From Stentor roeselii (taxonomy: Eukaryota > Ciliophora > Heterotrichea > Heterotrichida > Stentoridae), in the NCBI GenBank assembly GCA_006503475.1, contig RSEH01000212.1, positions 1 through 64,000 of the forward strand: a DNA stretch of 64,000 nucleotides. Direction: 5' to 3'. The position numbers were made by a program, and so were the translations under genes. The notes beneath the pieces were generated by a model that was not told where the DNA came from, searched no databases, and saw nothing but the letters and a program-made list of their open reading frames with translations. Shown here piece by piece: positions 38,794 through 48,175 of this stretch (positions are counted from its first letter, which is position 1; each line of letters starts with the position of its first letter).

Positions 38794-39315
38794 ATGGCAA
38801 CGAATCACAAACTGGCTCTTATTGTTAACAAAATTCCACTTGAACCTGTTGATTGTTCTAGATTTGGAACTATTGGTGGCACTCGTAGGTTTTTGACTCC
38901 TGTCCGGTTCAGACAAATTTCTTTAAGACCTAAAAAACTTCCAAAAATCACCCCAGATGACAAAAGAAAAAGTCACGCATATGGCCTTGGCGATGTTCTA
39001 AATACTTTCAACTCATCTAAAGGAGTCCTACAACTCGAAAACCTGCTAAGAACACGAATAAAGCTAAATGTAGTCCAAAACAAGCATTACGGGTACATAA
39101 AAAACTCTACCAGAAAAAAGATGCAAGACACAATCAAAAGCAAGTCAAGACAAGAAAGTCCAATTCAAGCATCTTTCCAGTTGCAAGAAGCCAAAGTGCT
39201 TAATTTCCAGTCAAATCCAAGAATGGTGGATGCGACTTTTAACACTGATTTTGATTTAATTAACTACGAGTTTTCTTATCCTGCCCTCATCAACCCTCAG
39301 TTTCCCACCCATTGA
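38794..39315 (+). CDS. Basic protein, unknown
   Basis: This is a 173-residue frame starting 18 nt after the succinyl-CoA ligase stop, on the same strand. It is rich in Arg/Lys/Asn/Ser. The N-terminal segment includes LALIVNKIPLEPV and RRFLTPVRFRQ; a middle helix has LENLLRTRIKLNVV. No domain was recognised. Its last 26 nt overlap the 3' end of the convergent gene at 39290. The even composition and good start make it likely real. Confidence 0.6.
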   Translation: MATNHKLALIVNKIPLEPVDCSRFGTIGGTRRFLTPVRFRQISLRPKKLPKITPDDKRKSHAYGLGDVLNTFNSSKGVLQLENLLRTRIKLNVVQNKHYGYIKNSTRKKMQDTIKSKSRQESPIQASFQLQEAKVLNFQSNPRMVDATFNTDFDLINYEFSYPALINPQFPTH

Positions 39316-39949
39316 TAACAAAACATTCACAGTCAAAAAACTTTTTCTCAGAATTTTTCGATTTTTCAGAAATTCTGAATTTTTCAACAAGATTCTTGAT
39401 TTTCGTAGGAATTTCATTTGTATTGATTCTTTGAAACAACTCTTTTTTCGCTACTTTCATCAACCGCATGTCATAGTTTTGAACTTCAAGATTTTCATTT
39501 GAAATTTTACTGCGACTTCGCTTTTTGAAATATCCTCGAATGCTTTTTATTTCTTCTTTTTGATAGTCTTTCTGTGGAGGAAAGTTGAAGACTTTAAAGG
39601 AATGTTTTGTTTTAGAGTCTGCCATTCTTGAAACTGGTCGAAATGTGTTGTAAGAAGAATTTCGATGATTTTGGTGAATTGGTTTGAAATTTTCCTGGTA
39701 TTTCATTTGGTTTGTTATCAGGAAGTTATCGTCGGAGGGCTTTTTGGGAGTGATGTTTATTATTGGAAGGTTTTTCATGTCTTTTGACTTGCTTTTGCAT
39801 TTTGAGTTTTTACGTCTTTGTGAAAAGAGACGATTGTTGGACCTTGATTGGACTTCAAAGGTTTTTAGAATGTTTTGAAAGGACTCTCTTGAACTGGGAA
39901 AATCTAAACAACTTAACATTCGGTTTTTTTGGAGTCTTTCAACTGACAT
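39290..39949 (-). CDS. Basic, disordered protein, unknown
   Basis: The preferred start is the Met at 39949 (MSVERLQKNRML), giving 219 residues. The frame is open 60 codons further upstream, but that part is Pro/Ser/Lys-rich with no coding character. It is rich in Lys/Asn/Ser/Arg with short hydrophobic patches (FKVFNFPPQ, LFQRINTNEIPTKIKNLVEKF). No domain was recognised. It ends inside the 3' end of the convergent gene (26-nt overlap). Confidence 0.5.
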   Translation of the reverse strand: MSVERLQKNRMLSCLDFPSSRESFQNILKTFEVQSRSNNRLFSQRRKNSKCKSKSKDMKNLPIINITPKKPSDDNFLITNQMKYQENFKPIHQNHRNSSYNTFRPVSRMADSKTKHSFKVFNFPPQKDYQKEEIKSIRGYFKKRSRSKISNENLEVQNYDMRLMKVAKKELFQRINTNEIPTKIKNLVEKFRISEKSKNSEKKFFDCECFVINGWETEG

Positions 39950-40503
39950 GATTATTGTTATTTGAGGATAGTTGGAGGGTGAGTTGGAATGGTTGGATTT
40001 GGTGGGTTTTGGAATGGAGAGGTTTAGAAGAAGTTTGGGTTTTGAGATGGAGGATTTTTTAAGTGGTTTTTGTGGATGCTTGGAAGGGGGAAGTAATGAT
40101 ATCCAGTAGTTCAAGTATTTATTCAACAATTAAAAGCATCTTTGGATGGTTAGAAAGAATTTTTAATAAGTTATTAAATATATTAGTATATGTGTTTTAG
40201 ATAATAGTGTGAATTTTATAGCTTGCATAGCATACAAATTTTAAAAACTTTCAGCATGCTAGTTAGTAGAGTATAATTAATATCATATAACAACAAAGTG
40301 AATATTTGTTTTAATTAAATAATGTTGAGCAGTCTCTGATATATTTAATTCAACTCATCTAAACTCAAATATAATCCTTCCTAAAAGCCTTTATTTCAAG
40401 TCCTAGTCATTCCAAACCTTAAACCCAACAACAAATTCCAATACCCATCATCCGTTCTGATTCCAATATAAACTATTCTAAATTATTCCCTGATAAAACA
40501 ATA
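39950..40503. other. Intergenic region, nothing recognised
   Basis: This is about 550 nt of AT-rich sequence between divergent genes. The left part (to 40129) is only an upstream extension of the previous frame. No RNA gene, repeat or alternative frame was seen. Confidence 0.5.
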
Positions 40504-40995
40504 ATGGAATCATCTGAATCAGACGAAAGATCCTCGCCAGATTCATGGTCAACAAGTGACTTGAGTTCACTAGCCGAGTACTCCAGTAGTTTCCAAAGCA
40601 TTTCCACAGACCACCTATCAAAAACATCAGAAAAGGATTTAATTTATTCTATTTTTTCCTGGGCGAAATCGAAGCAGCCTCAATATTACGCAAATAAACA
40701 AATCCTCAAACCTTTTATTAAGGAAATCTTTAAAGAGTCGCTGGACTTCCTTATGGAAAACTTTGACTTTCGTTGTTGCTCTTCAGTTCAACACTCTTCA
40801 AAATGTCTGAAAAGGTGGAAAGGGATTGAAGAAAAGATCTTGGAATTGGTAGATGAAGAGATTTTAATGGATCGACCTGTTTTTTCTATCACGAAGAGGC
40901 AAAAGAAAAGAGAAAGTGTTTTACTTGATAAATCTCAACCTTTTTGGATTCAGAAGATTATGGTTCAGAACTTATTTATCAATAGTAAATACTAA
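40504..40995 (+). CDS. Small acidic protein, unknown
   Basis: This is a 163-residue protein. The N-terminus is Ser/Asp/Glu-rich (MESSESDERSSPDSWSTSD). A helical middle contains LKPFIKEIFKESLDFLMENFDFRCC and ILELVDEEILMDRP. No domain was recognised. The hydrophobic periodicity and clean ATG support a gene. It stands alone between an AT-rich gap and a decayed kinase gene. Confidence 0.6.
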   Translation: MESSESDERSSPDSWSTSDLSSLAEYSSSFQSISTDHLSKTSEKDLIYSIFSWAKSKQPQYYANKQILKPFIKEIFKESLDFLMENFDFRCCSSVQHSSKCLKRWKGIEEKILELVDEEILMDRPVFSITKRQKKRESVLLDKSQPFWIQKIMVQNLFINSKY

Positions 40996-41444
40996 GTTAT
41001 TTTTTAGCTTATGATAGGATAATCTTGTTGTCTTGATCATCTTCTAAGGCTCCTGAGTATTAAAATTGAGACTCCAGTAGTTTTAAATAATTTTATAAAT
41101 CAAGTCTATGATTATCTGAGTATTTCTTAAAATACCACTTAACTCTTCTGAATAGGAAACTTTTCACAATTCACACAACTTTAAATAATTTAAATTTTTG
41201 TTAGTATCGGTCAACTATTCTTCAAAAACAACCTTCTGAACAACAATACAAGCTTAAAACATTTCAGGTTTTATAAATGTATGAATAAATCATCTAAAAT
41301 TAAGAACCCTCTGCTCCAAGTCTTCTCAATCACATTTAACACTAAAAACTCCAAAAAAATTGAAACCCTTATCACTCCAAACCATTCCCGTTACGCATCC
41401 TGTTAATCCAGAGTTAAAAACCTAAATATCCGAGATTTTTACCA
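40996..41444. other. Non-coding AT-rich stretch
   Basis: These roughly 450 nt contain no open frame of note, no RNA gene and no repeat. They lead into the kinase relic. Confidence 0.5.
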
Positions 41445-42235
41445 CCTAGGTCATGCTTTAGTCTCAGGAACCTTCAAAAAGTGCGAAAAATTGTTTAAAA
41501 TTTCTCACCTGATTAAAAGTGTCAATAAAATTGATAGAAAATGAAAAAATCAAGTTACCAGGAGCTTTAATGCAATGAGACCAGATTTTCGTTTTATGAA
41601 TCATCCAAATTTAGTGTAGATCTTAAAAACGTTCGAGAACAACAAAGATTTAAATTTTTATGAACTTTTAGAAGGAAAAAACTTGTCTGGCTTAGCGACT
41701 AGGAAGTTTCGATGAAAAACTGAAGCGGGGTGATGTTGAAGATGCTCAATGTGGTGAAATACATGCATTAAATTGGAGTTTATCATCGAGACTTGAAAAT
41801 CGAAAACTTCGTTGGTTCGATGAAGGATAATGACTTGAAACTTATTCATTTTGGATTTTAAAGTGATTAGAAATAGTCAGACAGATGATGACTGTTGTCG
41901 GGTTTTCTGATTATGTATCTCCTGAGGTCTTGACTGGCAGATACAAAGAAAAAATATGACTTTTGGAGTTAATAAGTAAATTTTTATATGGTTTTATGGG
42001 AAAATGCCTTTCAATGGCTGGGATACTCAAGACCTGATCAAGCAGATCTGAATATCTGCCATCAAGTTCAAAGGACCGCAGTAAGAAAAGGTGAGTTATT
42101 GGGTAAAAGAGCTCTGCATTCGCCTATATGACTAAAACGTTGACACAAGACTTTCAGTAGAAGAGGTCTAGAAGCATGACTGTTTCTGGAAAAATTAAGA
42201 TATTCCTCTGGACTGAAAACTTCTGGCATTCCTCA
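41445..42235 (+). pseudogene. Decayed CDPK-like protein kinase gene
   Basis: All three plus-strand frames carry kinase blocks in the right order. These are a glycine-loop remnant (LVSGTFKKCEK, about 41460), FRFMNHPNLV (about 41590), ELLEGKNLSGLA (about 41665), the activation segment RQMMTVVGFSDYVSPEVLTGRYKEK (key residues VG..DYVSPEV; about 41880-41955), GKMPFNGWDTQDLIKQI (about 42000-42050) and an RLSVEEV...KHDCFW end (about 42150-42195). The frame changes several times and stops are frequent, and no GT-AG 15/16-nt introns explain them. The order and the YVSPEVLTGRY style point to a calcium-dependent kinase. This is a host gene relic with no intact copy in the window. Confidence 0.75.
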
Positions 42236-42281
42236 AAAATTTCATAATTCGATGAGTCTTGGAACGCGAAGCGCTACTACA

Positions 42282-42374
42282 ATCAGAAAATTGAACAAAA
42301 ATCAGAAAATTGAAATAAAATCATAAAATTGAAATAAAATCATAAAAACTGATAGAAAATCAGAAAATTGAACC
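42282..42374 (+). repeat. 19-bp tandem repeat, about five copies
   Basis: Units start at 42282, 42301, 42320, 42339 and 42359, spaced 19, 19, 19 and 20 nt. The core is ATCAGAAAATTGAAATAAA with small changes; the fourth unit is the most divergent. It lies just after the kinase relic in non-coding sequence. Confidence 0.8.
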
Positions 42375-42597
42375 ACCTTTTTCTCCCTATAAAAACAAAA
42401 GCGAGACTTTCTATATCCTTCTAAAATTAAAACTAGTCTCAAGTCTTCTTCATTAAAAATAATCAAAAGTGACCAACTAAAGACTTTCAACAGGTTTTAT
42501 ACCTGAACAACTCATTGCTTTCAGTACAAAAGTTTTTATCTAAATTTAGACTAAAGAACACTAGAAGAATTAATATAAGAAATTAAAAAAACTCGTT

Positions 42598-45267
42598 TTA
42601 AGAGTTACTTACTAAATATTTTTTCTCTATCTTGAAACGGGTAGACAGGGCTAAAGAGTGTGAGTGTTGCTTTCTATTTACATTGAAAAAATCGTTTAAA
42701 AGCTTGTTTCCTCCGATTTTACCGAAGACTTTCCCTGTTTCGATCGAGTAGCTGATATCGTCCTCTGGTTTCATTGAGTACCTTTCACATGAAGAGGGGA
42801 TGCTTTCCACTCGATTTTTTATGCGTTTGTCGATTTTCTTTTGAAGACTTAAAGATTTTATATGGAAATGATTCACTATTGGGTTGAAGTAGTCTGGGCT
42901 TTTGTCTTCTGGGAATACAAAGACTTGAGGGATTATTGGAGTTTCTGTGTTTGAACAATCGGATTTTTTTGGGGATAAGGCTTTCGGTGAGGAAATCGGG
43001 TTTTGGAAAAGGTTTTCTTGCTTTTTAAATGATTTGGATATGCTTGGCTGGGGAGTCGTGTTTTTAGGAAATTTCACTAGTTTCATTATTTTGGATTTTT
43101 TGGAGATTAGAGCTTTTGACTCTTCTGCCTTGGGCTGGACTTCTGTGTTTGTGGTGGATATGTTTTCTGAACGGTCAAATGAACAATTAGAATCACTTCC
43201 TCCAGAATCACTATCAGGTTCAACCTTAGTAACCTCAATATTTTCCCACAAACCCTCACCAATCTCATCCTGACAATTTTCCTCAATACTTCCACTTTCC
43301 TCAATAATCCCAATTTCAATTTTCTCCTTCATTTTATTTTCCTTATTAATTTTCTTCAAAAAACTTTCAGCTTCATAAACTTTTCCATCTTTCAAATCTT
43401 TTCCCACTTGAAAATTTTTCCCATTTCCATCCAAATTTTTTTTATTGAGCCTATTAAAGAACTTGAGTCCTCTAATTTCCATTAAATGCCTTAAAAAGTC
43501 ATTAGTCATCTGAAACTTTCTCATATAAATTCTCTGATCTTTGAAAATAAGACACAACTTGCAAAGATCAGCTCCAAGTGTAGCCAAGTCTTTTTCATCC
43601 ATATGAAAATCTTCACTTCTGTTCTTTCCAAATGCTGATAATTTTTCAGGTCCGTAAAAAGAGGCTTCCATTGTATAACAATGACTGATGTTGAAGCTTT
43701 CCCATAAGACTACCCTTGCTGTGGCTTTTCGGTCGTCTTCCATACGAAAATGGGAATCTTTGAAACTGAAAAATTTGTTTCTTAAGGAAAAAAGATAAGG
43801 CACCACCCGCGCCATGACGTTTCTTCTGACGATAGAGGGCTCGTAGGACCTTACTCCACATCCATACATGAAGACGTTTCTTTTTTTAGTGTGTCCGTGC
43901 ATATCACAAACCAAAACCAATTCATGTTTTTCTGAGACCGCTTCAATCATTTTTTTAGCAAAATAAATAGTAGGATGCAAAGCTTTATTGGGTTGGTTCC
44001 ATCTTCTATTTAAGTCAATTCCAAGTAACGAGCATCGATAATTTCCATATTTACACCCATCAGGATTAAGCATAGGAATGATTTTAAACACAAAGTTCTT
44101 CCTAAGTAACTTAGCCGGTCTAGAAGCGCTAATCAAGAAGTCAATAGCTCCTTTCATCATATAAGAAGAAACCGTTTCGCCACTATGTACTCGTGCAGTA
44201 AGCACGACAGCTTTTTTGTGTAGATGTTTATTTGCCTTATAATTTCCAAGTTTCTTATCCTGAAAGTCCTTTTTGATATTTTTAAGTTTAGCAAGTTTTC
44301 GAGAATTAGAAGAAACTGACCATTCAGCAGCTTCTTGTTCGAAGGGAAAATAATCTTTAACGCTTTGAGTGATGGTGACCATTCGACAGACGTTGCCTCC
44401 AAGTGACTTGCAAAGGGGGTCGACTCTAACAAAAGCAGGGTGTCGAGAGGCGATGTCGTTTAAGTACAGTTCAAGCTGGGTGTAGGTGTAAGGAACGGCA
44501 TAGGCGAAGAAAACCAGGTCGTTTTCATAGCGAAAGTCATAAGTGAAGCTCAATGTGAAGTATTTTTTACTTCCTACAAAGCGAAGTCCTTTAGGGTCTC
44601 CTGCATTTTCGACGTATGACAAGTCGTAACCGTCTCTGACCCATGATATTCCATTTTGACAAAATGATTGAGTTGAATACACGCAAGGTTTCATCCCTGA
44701 ACAGTATAAAAGGTCTTTTTTTAGCAGGTTTGTGATTTTAAATGTTATTGAAGTCTTACGGGGGTTGGTGACTGAAAAGTAATACCAGTGGTTCTGGTCG
44801 CAGGTGTTGGTGTCGCTGTTAACGTATAACATGTACTCGTAATCTGAGATTTTAACTGCTTTGTGCAAGTTTCCGCTTTCGAACTTACTGTTGAATGTTA
44901 GAGTCACACCGTCCATTGGCACTTCTAAGGAGTACTCTGAAATGAAAGGAGGGTCAGGGGTGTGGTACTTCATTCTTAAAAAGGCTGAATAGTCTGAATG
45001 GAAACTACCGGAATGAGAAGACTTGGTCATTTCTTTTTTTACTGATAGGGCCGGAGGAGCCTGAACTTGAGGATTAGCCGAATGCGAGATACAAGCCTTA
45101 GAATCATAAACTAACAACCCACCAAGTTCAAATTTTAATTTCGTCTCCGGTTGCTTCGAAGTTGTCATAAGAAGGTCAGAAACATCAGAAGGGTTGTAGA
45201 ATTGGTTGTAGTTTAATGTGGAAAAATCTATCGGACCACGAGGTCGCGCCCTGGACTCAGAAGTCAT
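42598..45267 (-). CDS. Cytosolic carboxypeptidase (CCP/AGBL family, M14), tubulin deglutamylase type
   Basis: This is an 889-residue protein from the preferred Met at 45267 (MTSESRARPRGP); the frame is open to 45351. An N-terminal CCP domain (FTLSFTYDFRYENDLVFFAYAVPYTYTQLELYL) is followed by an M14 catalytic domain: zinc ligands in ARVHSGETVSS (about 361) and CDMHGH (about 454), substrate-binding GIDLNRRW, and catalytic Glu in YTMEASFYG (about 533). CCPs trim glutamates from tubulin tails, which matters for cilia. The C-terminal 300 residues are disordered. It resembles CCP2/3 in layout. All catalytic residues are present. The ATG is 24 nt from a divergent gene. Confidence 0.92.
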   Translation of the reverse strand: MTSESRARPRGPIDFSTLNYNQFYNPSDVSDLLMTTSKQPETKLKFELGGLLVYDSKACISHSANPQVQAPPALSVKKEMTKSSHSGSFHSDYSAFLRMKYHTPDPPFISEYSLEVPMDGVTLTFNSKFESGNLHKAVKISDYEYMLYVNSDTNTCDQNHWYYFSVTNPRKTSITFKITNLLKKDLLYCSGMKPCVYSTQSFCQNGISWVRDGYDLSYVENAGDPKGLRFVGSKKYFTLSFTYDFRYENDLVFFAYAVPYTYTQLELYLNDIASRHPAFVRVDPLCKSLGGNVCRMVTITQSVKDYFPFEQEAAEWSVSSNSRKLAKLKNIKKDFQDKKLGNYKANKHLHKKAVVLTARVHSGETVSSYMMKGAIDFLISASRPAKLLRKNFVFKIIPMLNPDGCKYGNYRCSLLGIDLNRRWNQPNKALHPTIYFAKKMIEAVSEKHELVLVCDMHGHTKKRNVFMYGCGVRSYEPSIVRRNVMARVVPYLFSLRNKFFSFKDSHFRMEDDRKATARVVLWESFNISHCYTMEASFYGPEKLSAFGKNRSEDFHMDEKDLATLGADLCKLCLIFKDQRIYMRKFQMTNDFLRHLMEIRGLKFFNRLNKKNLDGNGKNFQVGKDLKDGKVYEAESFLKKINKENKMKEKIEIGIIEESGSIEENCQDEIGEGLWENIEVTKVEPDSDSGGSDSNCSFDRSENISTTNTEVQPKAEESKALISKKSKIMKLVKFPKNTTPQPSISKSFKKQENLFQNPISSPKALSPKKSDCSNTETPIIPQVFVFPEDKSPDYFNPIVNHFHIKSLSLQKKIDKRIKNRVESIPSSCERYSMKPEDDISYSIETGKVFGKIGGNKLLNDFFNVNRKQHSHSLALSTRFKIEKKYLVSNS

Positions 45268-45291
45268 TTTGATTATTGGATTCAAGATATA

Positions 45292-46617
45292 ATGAAAACT
45301 TTCAGGTATCGAGATCAGTACCTCAACAAAACCTTTCCTCAGTTCATTCATGCCACAATCGATGAAAGTATTTTTTCACTAATCACAATATTTCTAGTTG
45401 AATCCTTGGCAAGGACGAAAAACTCAAATGACTGCAACAGACTTTACACAATTTTCATCGACTTTATGAAGAAGTGGGAAAATGATGAAGGAAAAAAGGT
45501 TTTTAACAGACATCTCTCTAGAATCATGGAAAAGGAAACTTTAGTTTCAAGGTTCATTGAAATCAGAGAAAATATTTCAGAGATTTATAGATTTTCAGAT
45601 AATTTTATGAGAAAGGCTTTGAATTTTACTGAAATAAATTTGAAAACTCGAACTGTTTTAAAGAAAGCTGCAGAGGTTTTTGGGGTTTATTTGAAGATCA
45701 ATGATATTTTGTTTCCAGCTGAAGGGATCGGTTGCCAGTTATTAGGAAATTTCGGGGTTTATGCCAAGTCACTTTGTCTTTACTATACTGAAGAAATGCA
45801 TGCAATTGACATGAGTACCAGAAAACATATTAAAAAAAAAAGATTTCCTTTTTACTACGACCCTTTAAAGAAAACAAGTATCGGCTTCAGGTATAACCAA
45901 TTTGAACCAAGTAAAAAAACCTCTGTAAAAACTGACCAGAGTCAAATTTCAAACTTGATTCGGTACTTTGATGATCTTTCTGTAATACCTAGTAATCAGA
46001 ATTCTTTTGAAATAAATATTTCAGTTATTCAATCAACTTGCAATCGTCATCCCCAGAATTTAATTCAATCAACTTGCACCAATAGACACTGCATTCAATG
46101 TTTGTATGAAACGATTCAGTCTGGAGAAAGTTTTATTTCTTGTGGTTGTGGAGCAGAAATTTCAGAAAAAGATAAAAAAATGATTATTGAAATATTTGAA
46201 AGTCAATTAAAATCAAGAGACTTTCAAAGAATTGAGGATAATCAAGAAGATTTGCATGTGGATCAGTGTTCTACTGAGGAAGTTAAAAATGAACTGCCCC
46301 AAGTGGAAAAAAAGGAAATTTTAGATTATCAAAAATCAACTCCTCCTCCGTTAATAAAGAAAAAAATTAGTGGAATTTACTTTGAGAAGAAAATGATTTG
46401 TTTTTATTGCAAGGTAGAGTCATACGAGTCTGAATTTCAAATTCATTGCAACTGCAGGTCGATATTGGAAGTAACAATGATTTGTATCGCCTGCCGGGCG
46501 AAAGTGATAGAAAAATGCGTGATATGTAACCAGAATTATTCTTTTTTCACGAAAGTAGCACTCGAAATCTACAACTTGACAAAATGTGCAAAAATGTTAA
46601 AAAACAAAAAAAAATAA
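45292..46617 (+). CDS. Cys-rich protein, possible otubain-like N-terminal fold
   Basis: This is a 441-residue protein. Residues 1-190 are helical and end in LCLYYTEEMHAIDM, which loosely recalls the end of otubain-type (C65) domains (VYLLYRPGHYDILY), but no catalytic Cys motif was found. Residues about 235-300 and 365-430 are Cys-rich (CTNRHCIQCLYE, CGCGAEI, CFYCKV, HCNCRS, CIACRAKVIEKCVICNQ), consistent with several zinc sites. The otubain link is weak; zinc binding is better supported. It is divergent from the carboxypeptidase. Confidence 0.55.
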   Translation: MKTFRYRDQYLNKTFPQFIHATIDESIFSLITIFLVESLARTKNSNDCNRLYTIFIDFMKKWENDEGKKVFNRHLSRIMEKETLVSRFIEIRENISEIYRFSDNFMRKALNFTEINLKTRTVLKKAAEVFGVYLKINDILFPAEGIGCQLLGNFGVYAKSLCLYYTEEMHAIDMSTRKHIKKKRFPFYYDPLKKTSIGFRYNQFEPSKKTSVKTDQSQISNLIRYFDDLSVIPSNQNSFEINISVIQSTCNRHPQNLIQSTCTNRHCIQCLYETIQSGESFISCGCGAEISEKDKKMIIEIFESQLKSRDFQRIEDNQEDLHVDQCSTEEVKNELPQVEKKEILDYQKSTPPPLIKKKISGIYFEKKMICFYCKVESYESEFQIHCNCRSILEVTMICIACRAKVIEKCVICNQNYSFFTKVALEIYNLTKCAKMLKNKKK

Positions 46618-46673
46618 CTCTAAATTTTAAACCCTTCTCCAAACCTCAAACCTAAAAAAATCTCCAAAACTAT

Positions 46674-48014
46674 CTATCTTAAAACAACCATATGCGGACT
46701 AAGATCAAGAGGTTTGCTGGAATTATAAATCGTTTTAACCCCAACATCCCTAAACGCTTCCTTAAACCTATAAACAAAGAAAGTATCAGTCCTAAACTTG
46801 ACAAGTTCAGGTGGTTCACTTTCCTTAATCAAAGGTTTAGTCCTGGTGTCAAGTCCTTCCAGCCTCATGGCCATCATAGCGAGTTGTTTCGCACTATCAT
46901 TCCTTCCATTCATTTCTTCCTTCTTCGCCTTGGCGTACAAGTTCTTTATTTCCTGCTTCAAAAAATCCTCATCACAAAGTTTCCAACGAAAAGTATTCAT
47001 TCCATCTCTAAACTCTCGCCATTGAATTTTCGCATCATTATTTCTATCCCAAGCCCTCATAACTTCAATAATGCTAGGCACATCATCAACAGGAACCTTT
47101 CCAATTCCAGCTTTATTTTCCTTGATATCTCTTAAAACTTGTGACATTTCATCAAAATCAAGATATCCACTTTTATCTTTATCATAATTCCAAAACAACT
47201 TCTTTATCTCATTTTTTTCCCATTCTGAGACTCGGTTTTCAGGGCAAAGGCCGAAGTTTTGAGAGTTGGTCTTCACTTTTGATGCAAGAGGGGCGGGTTG
47301 TTCTTTGTACCTTTCCCAAGCGAAGGTGGTAGTTGCGAGTTTATCTTGTTCTTGTTGAAGTTGATATCTTTTTACTTTTATCGTTTTTACTTCTCGTTCC
47401 AAGTCTTTTTCACCTGTGCTTGGTTCGAATTTCTTGGGATTTTTAAAGACTTTACCTGAGCCGGTTTCCATGAGTTTTGCGATGATTGACTCTGCCCGAG
47501 TTCTTTCGGAATAAGTGACTTCTAAGTGAAGGTTACCATGTCTGTCGAATATCTTCAGGTTTGGAAGGGTCACGATTACCTTTTGTCGATAGTAAGGCTC
47601 TTCCGCGCAGGGGTTTCCGTAAAGGTCTAAGTGAAAAGTACTGAGACGTTCAATGTTCGTCAGCTTGCAGAGGGTCTTCAAGATCTTGTCGAGACCTCTT
47701 AAGTTGTTGTTCCCTGCCAGAAGAGTTTCTAAGAATTTGAACTTTTTGATTGAACCGTCTAAAGTCGTAAGGCAGTTGTTTTCAATGTAAAAGTGCTTGA
47801 TTCGGAAACAGGTCTCCAGGTTGTTTATTGAACGGATCTAGGGAGATTTTACTTTGTTGTTGTTAAGCCAGACTACTTCTAGGTTAGGGAAGGATTCGAA
47901 ATTTTTTAAGATTTCTATGTTTTGGTTGGATAAATGGACTTCTGTGCAGTTTCGAGCGGATTTTGCGTTTTTTATTGGAAGGATGTTCCAAGGGTTTGAG
48001 ATGTTTTCAGTCAT
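46674..48014 (-). CDS. Leucine-rich-repeat protein with C-terminal EF-hands
   Basis: Coding exons are 48014-47853 and 47837-46674, joined over a 15-nt intron, giving 441 residues. The N-terminus holds LRRs (TEVHLSNQNIEIL, NLEVVWLNNNK, then IRSINNLE, IKHFYIENNCL and LLAGNNNLRGL) and an LRR cap (DLYGNPCAEEPYYRQKVI). Two EF-hands follow at about 270-335: DKDKSGYLDFDE is canonical, DRNNDAKIQWRE is partly changed. The LRR part recalls ciliary LRR proteins such as LRRC72, but the EF-hand fusion is not typical of that family. It may be a calcium-sensing ciliary or cortical protein. Confidence 0.85.
47838..47852 (-). other. 15-nt intron of the LRR/EF-hand gene
   Basis: The sense sequence is GTAAAATCTCCCTAG, in phase 0. 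Retained, it ends in an in-frame TAG. Removed, the LRR pattern runs on without a break. Confidence 0.9.
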
Positions 48015-48175
48015 TTTTACAGTTATTTCGATTTAATGTTGCTGGGCTTTGTTTATGTTTCAGAAATTTGAAGAGAAAAAAAGAGATTTGATGTTTTAAG
48101 GAATTTTTGAATGAAGGAAAATTATTTGATTAGGTGTCTGGAAAAATTCTGTTTTTTGGATTTACAGAATATAAG

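Noticed and set aside
45292-45860. Confident otubain call
   Set aside because: Only one short terminal block resembles C65 peptidases, and the catalytic Cys motif is missing. It is kept only as a weak suggestion.
48134-48175. GTG start of the TBC gene
   Set aside because: Non-ATG starts are not expected here. An ATG at 48111 is out of frame and no 15/16-nt intron links it, so ATG 48176 was taken.
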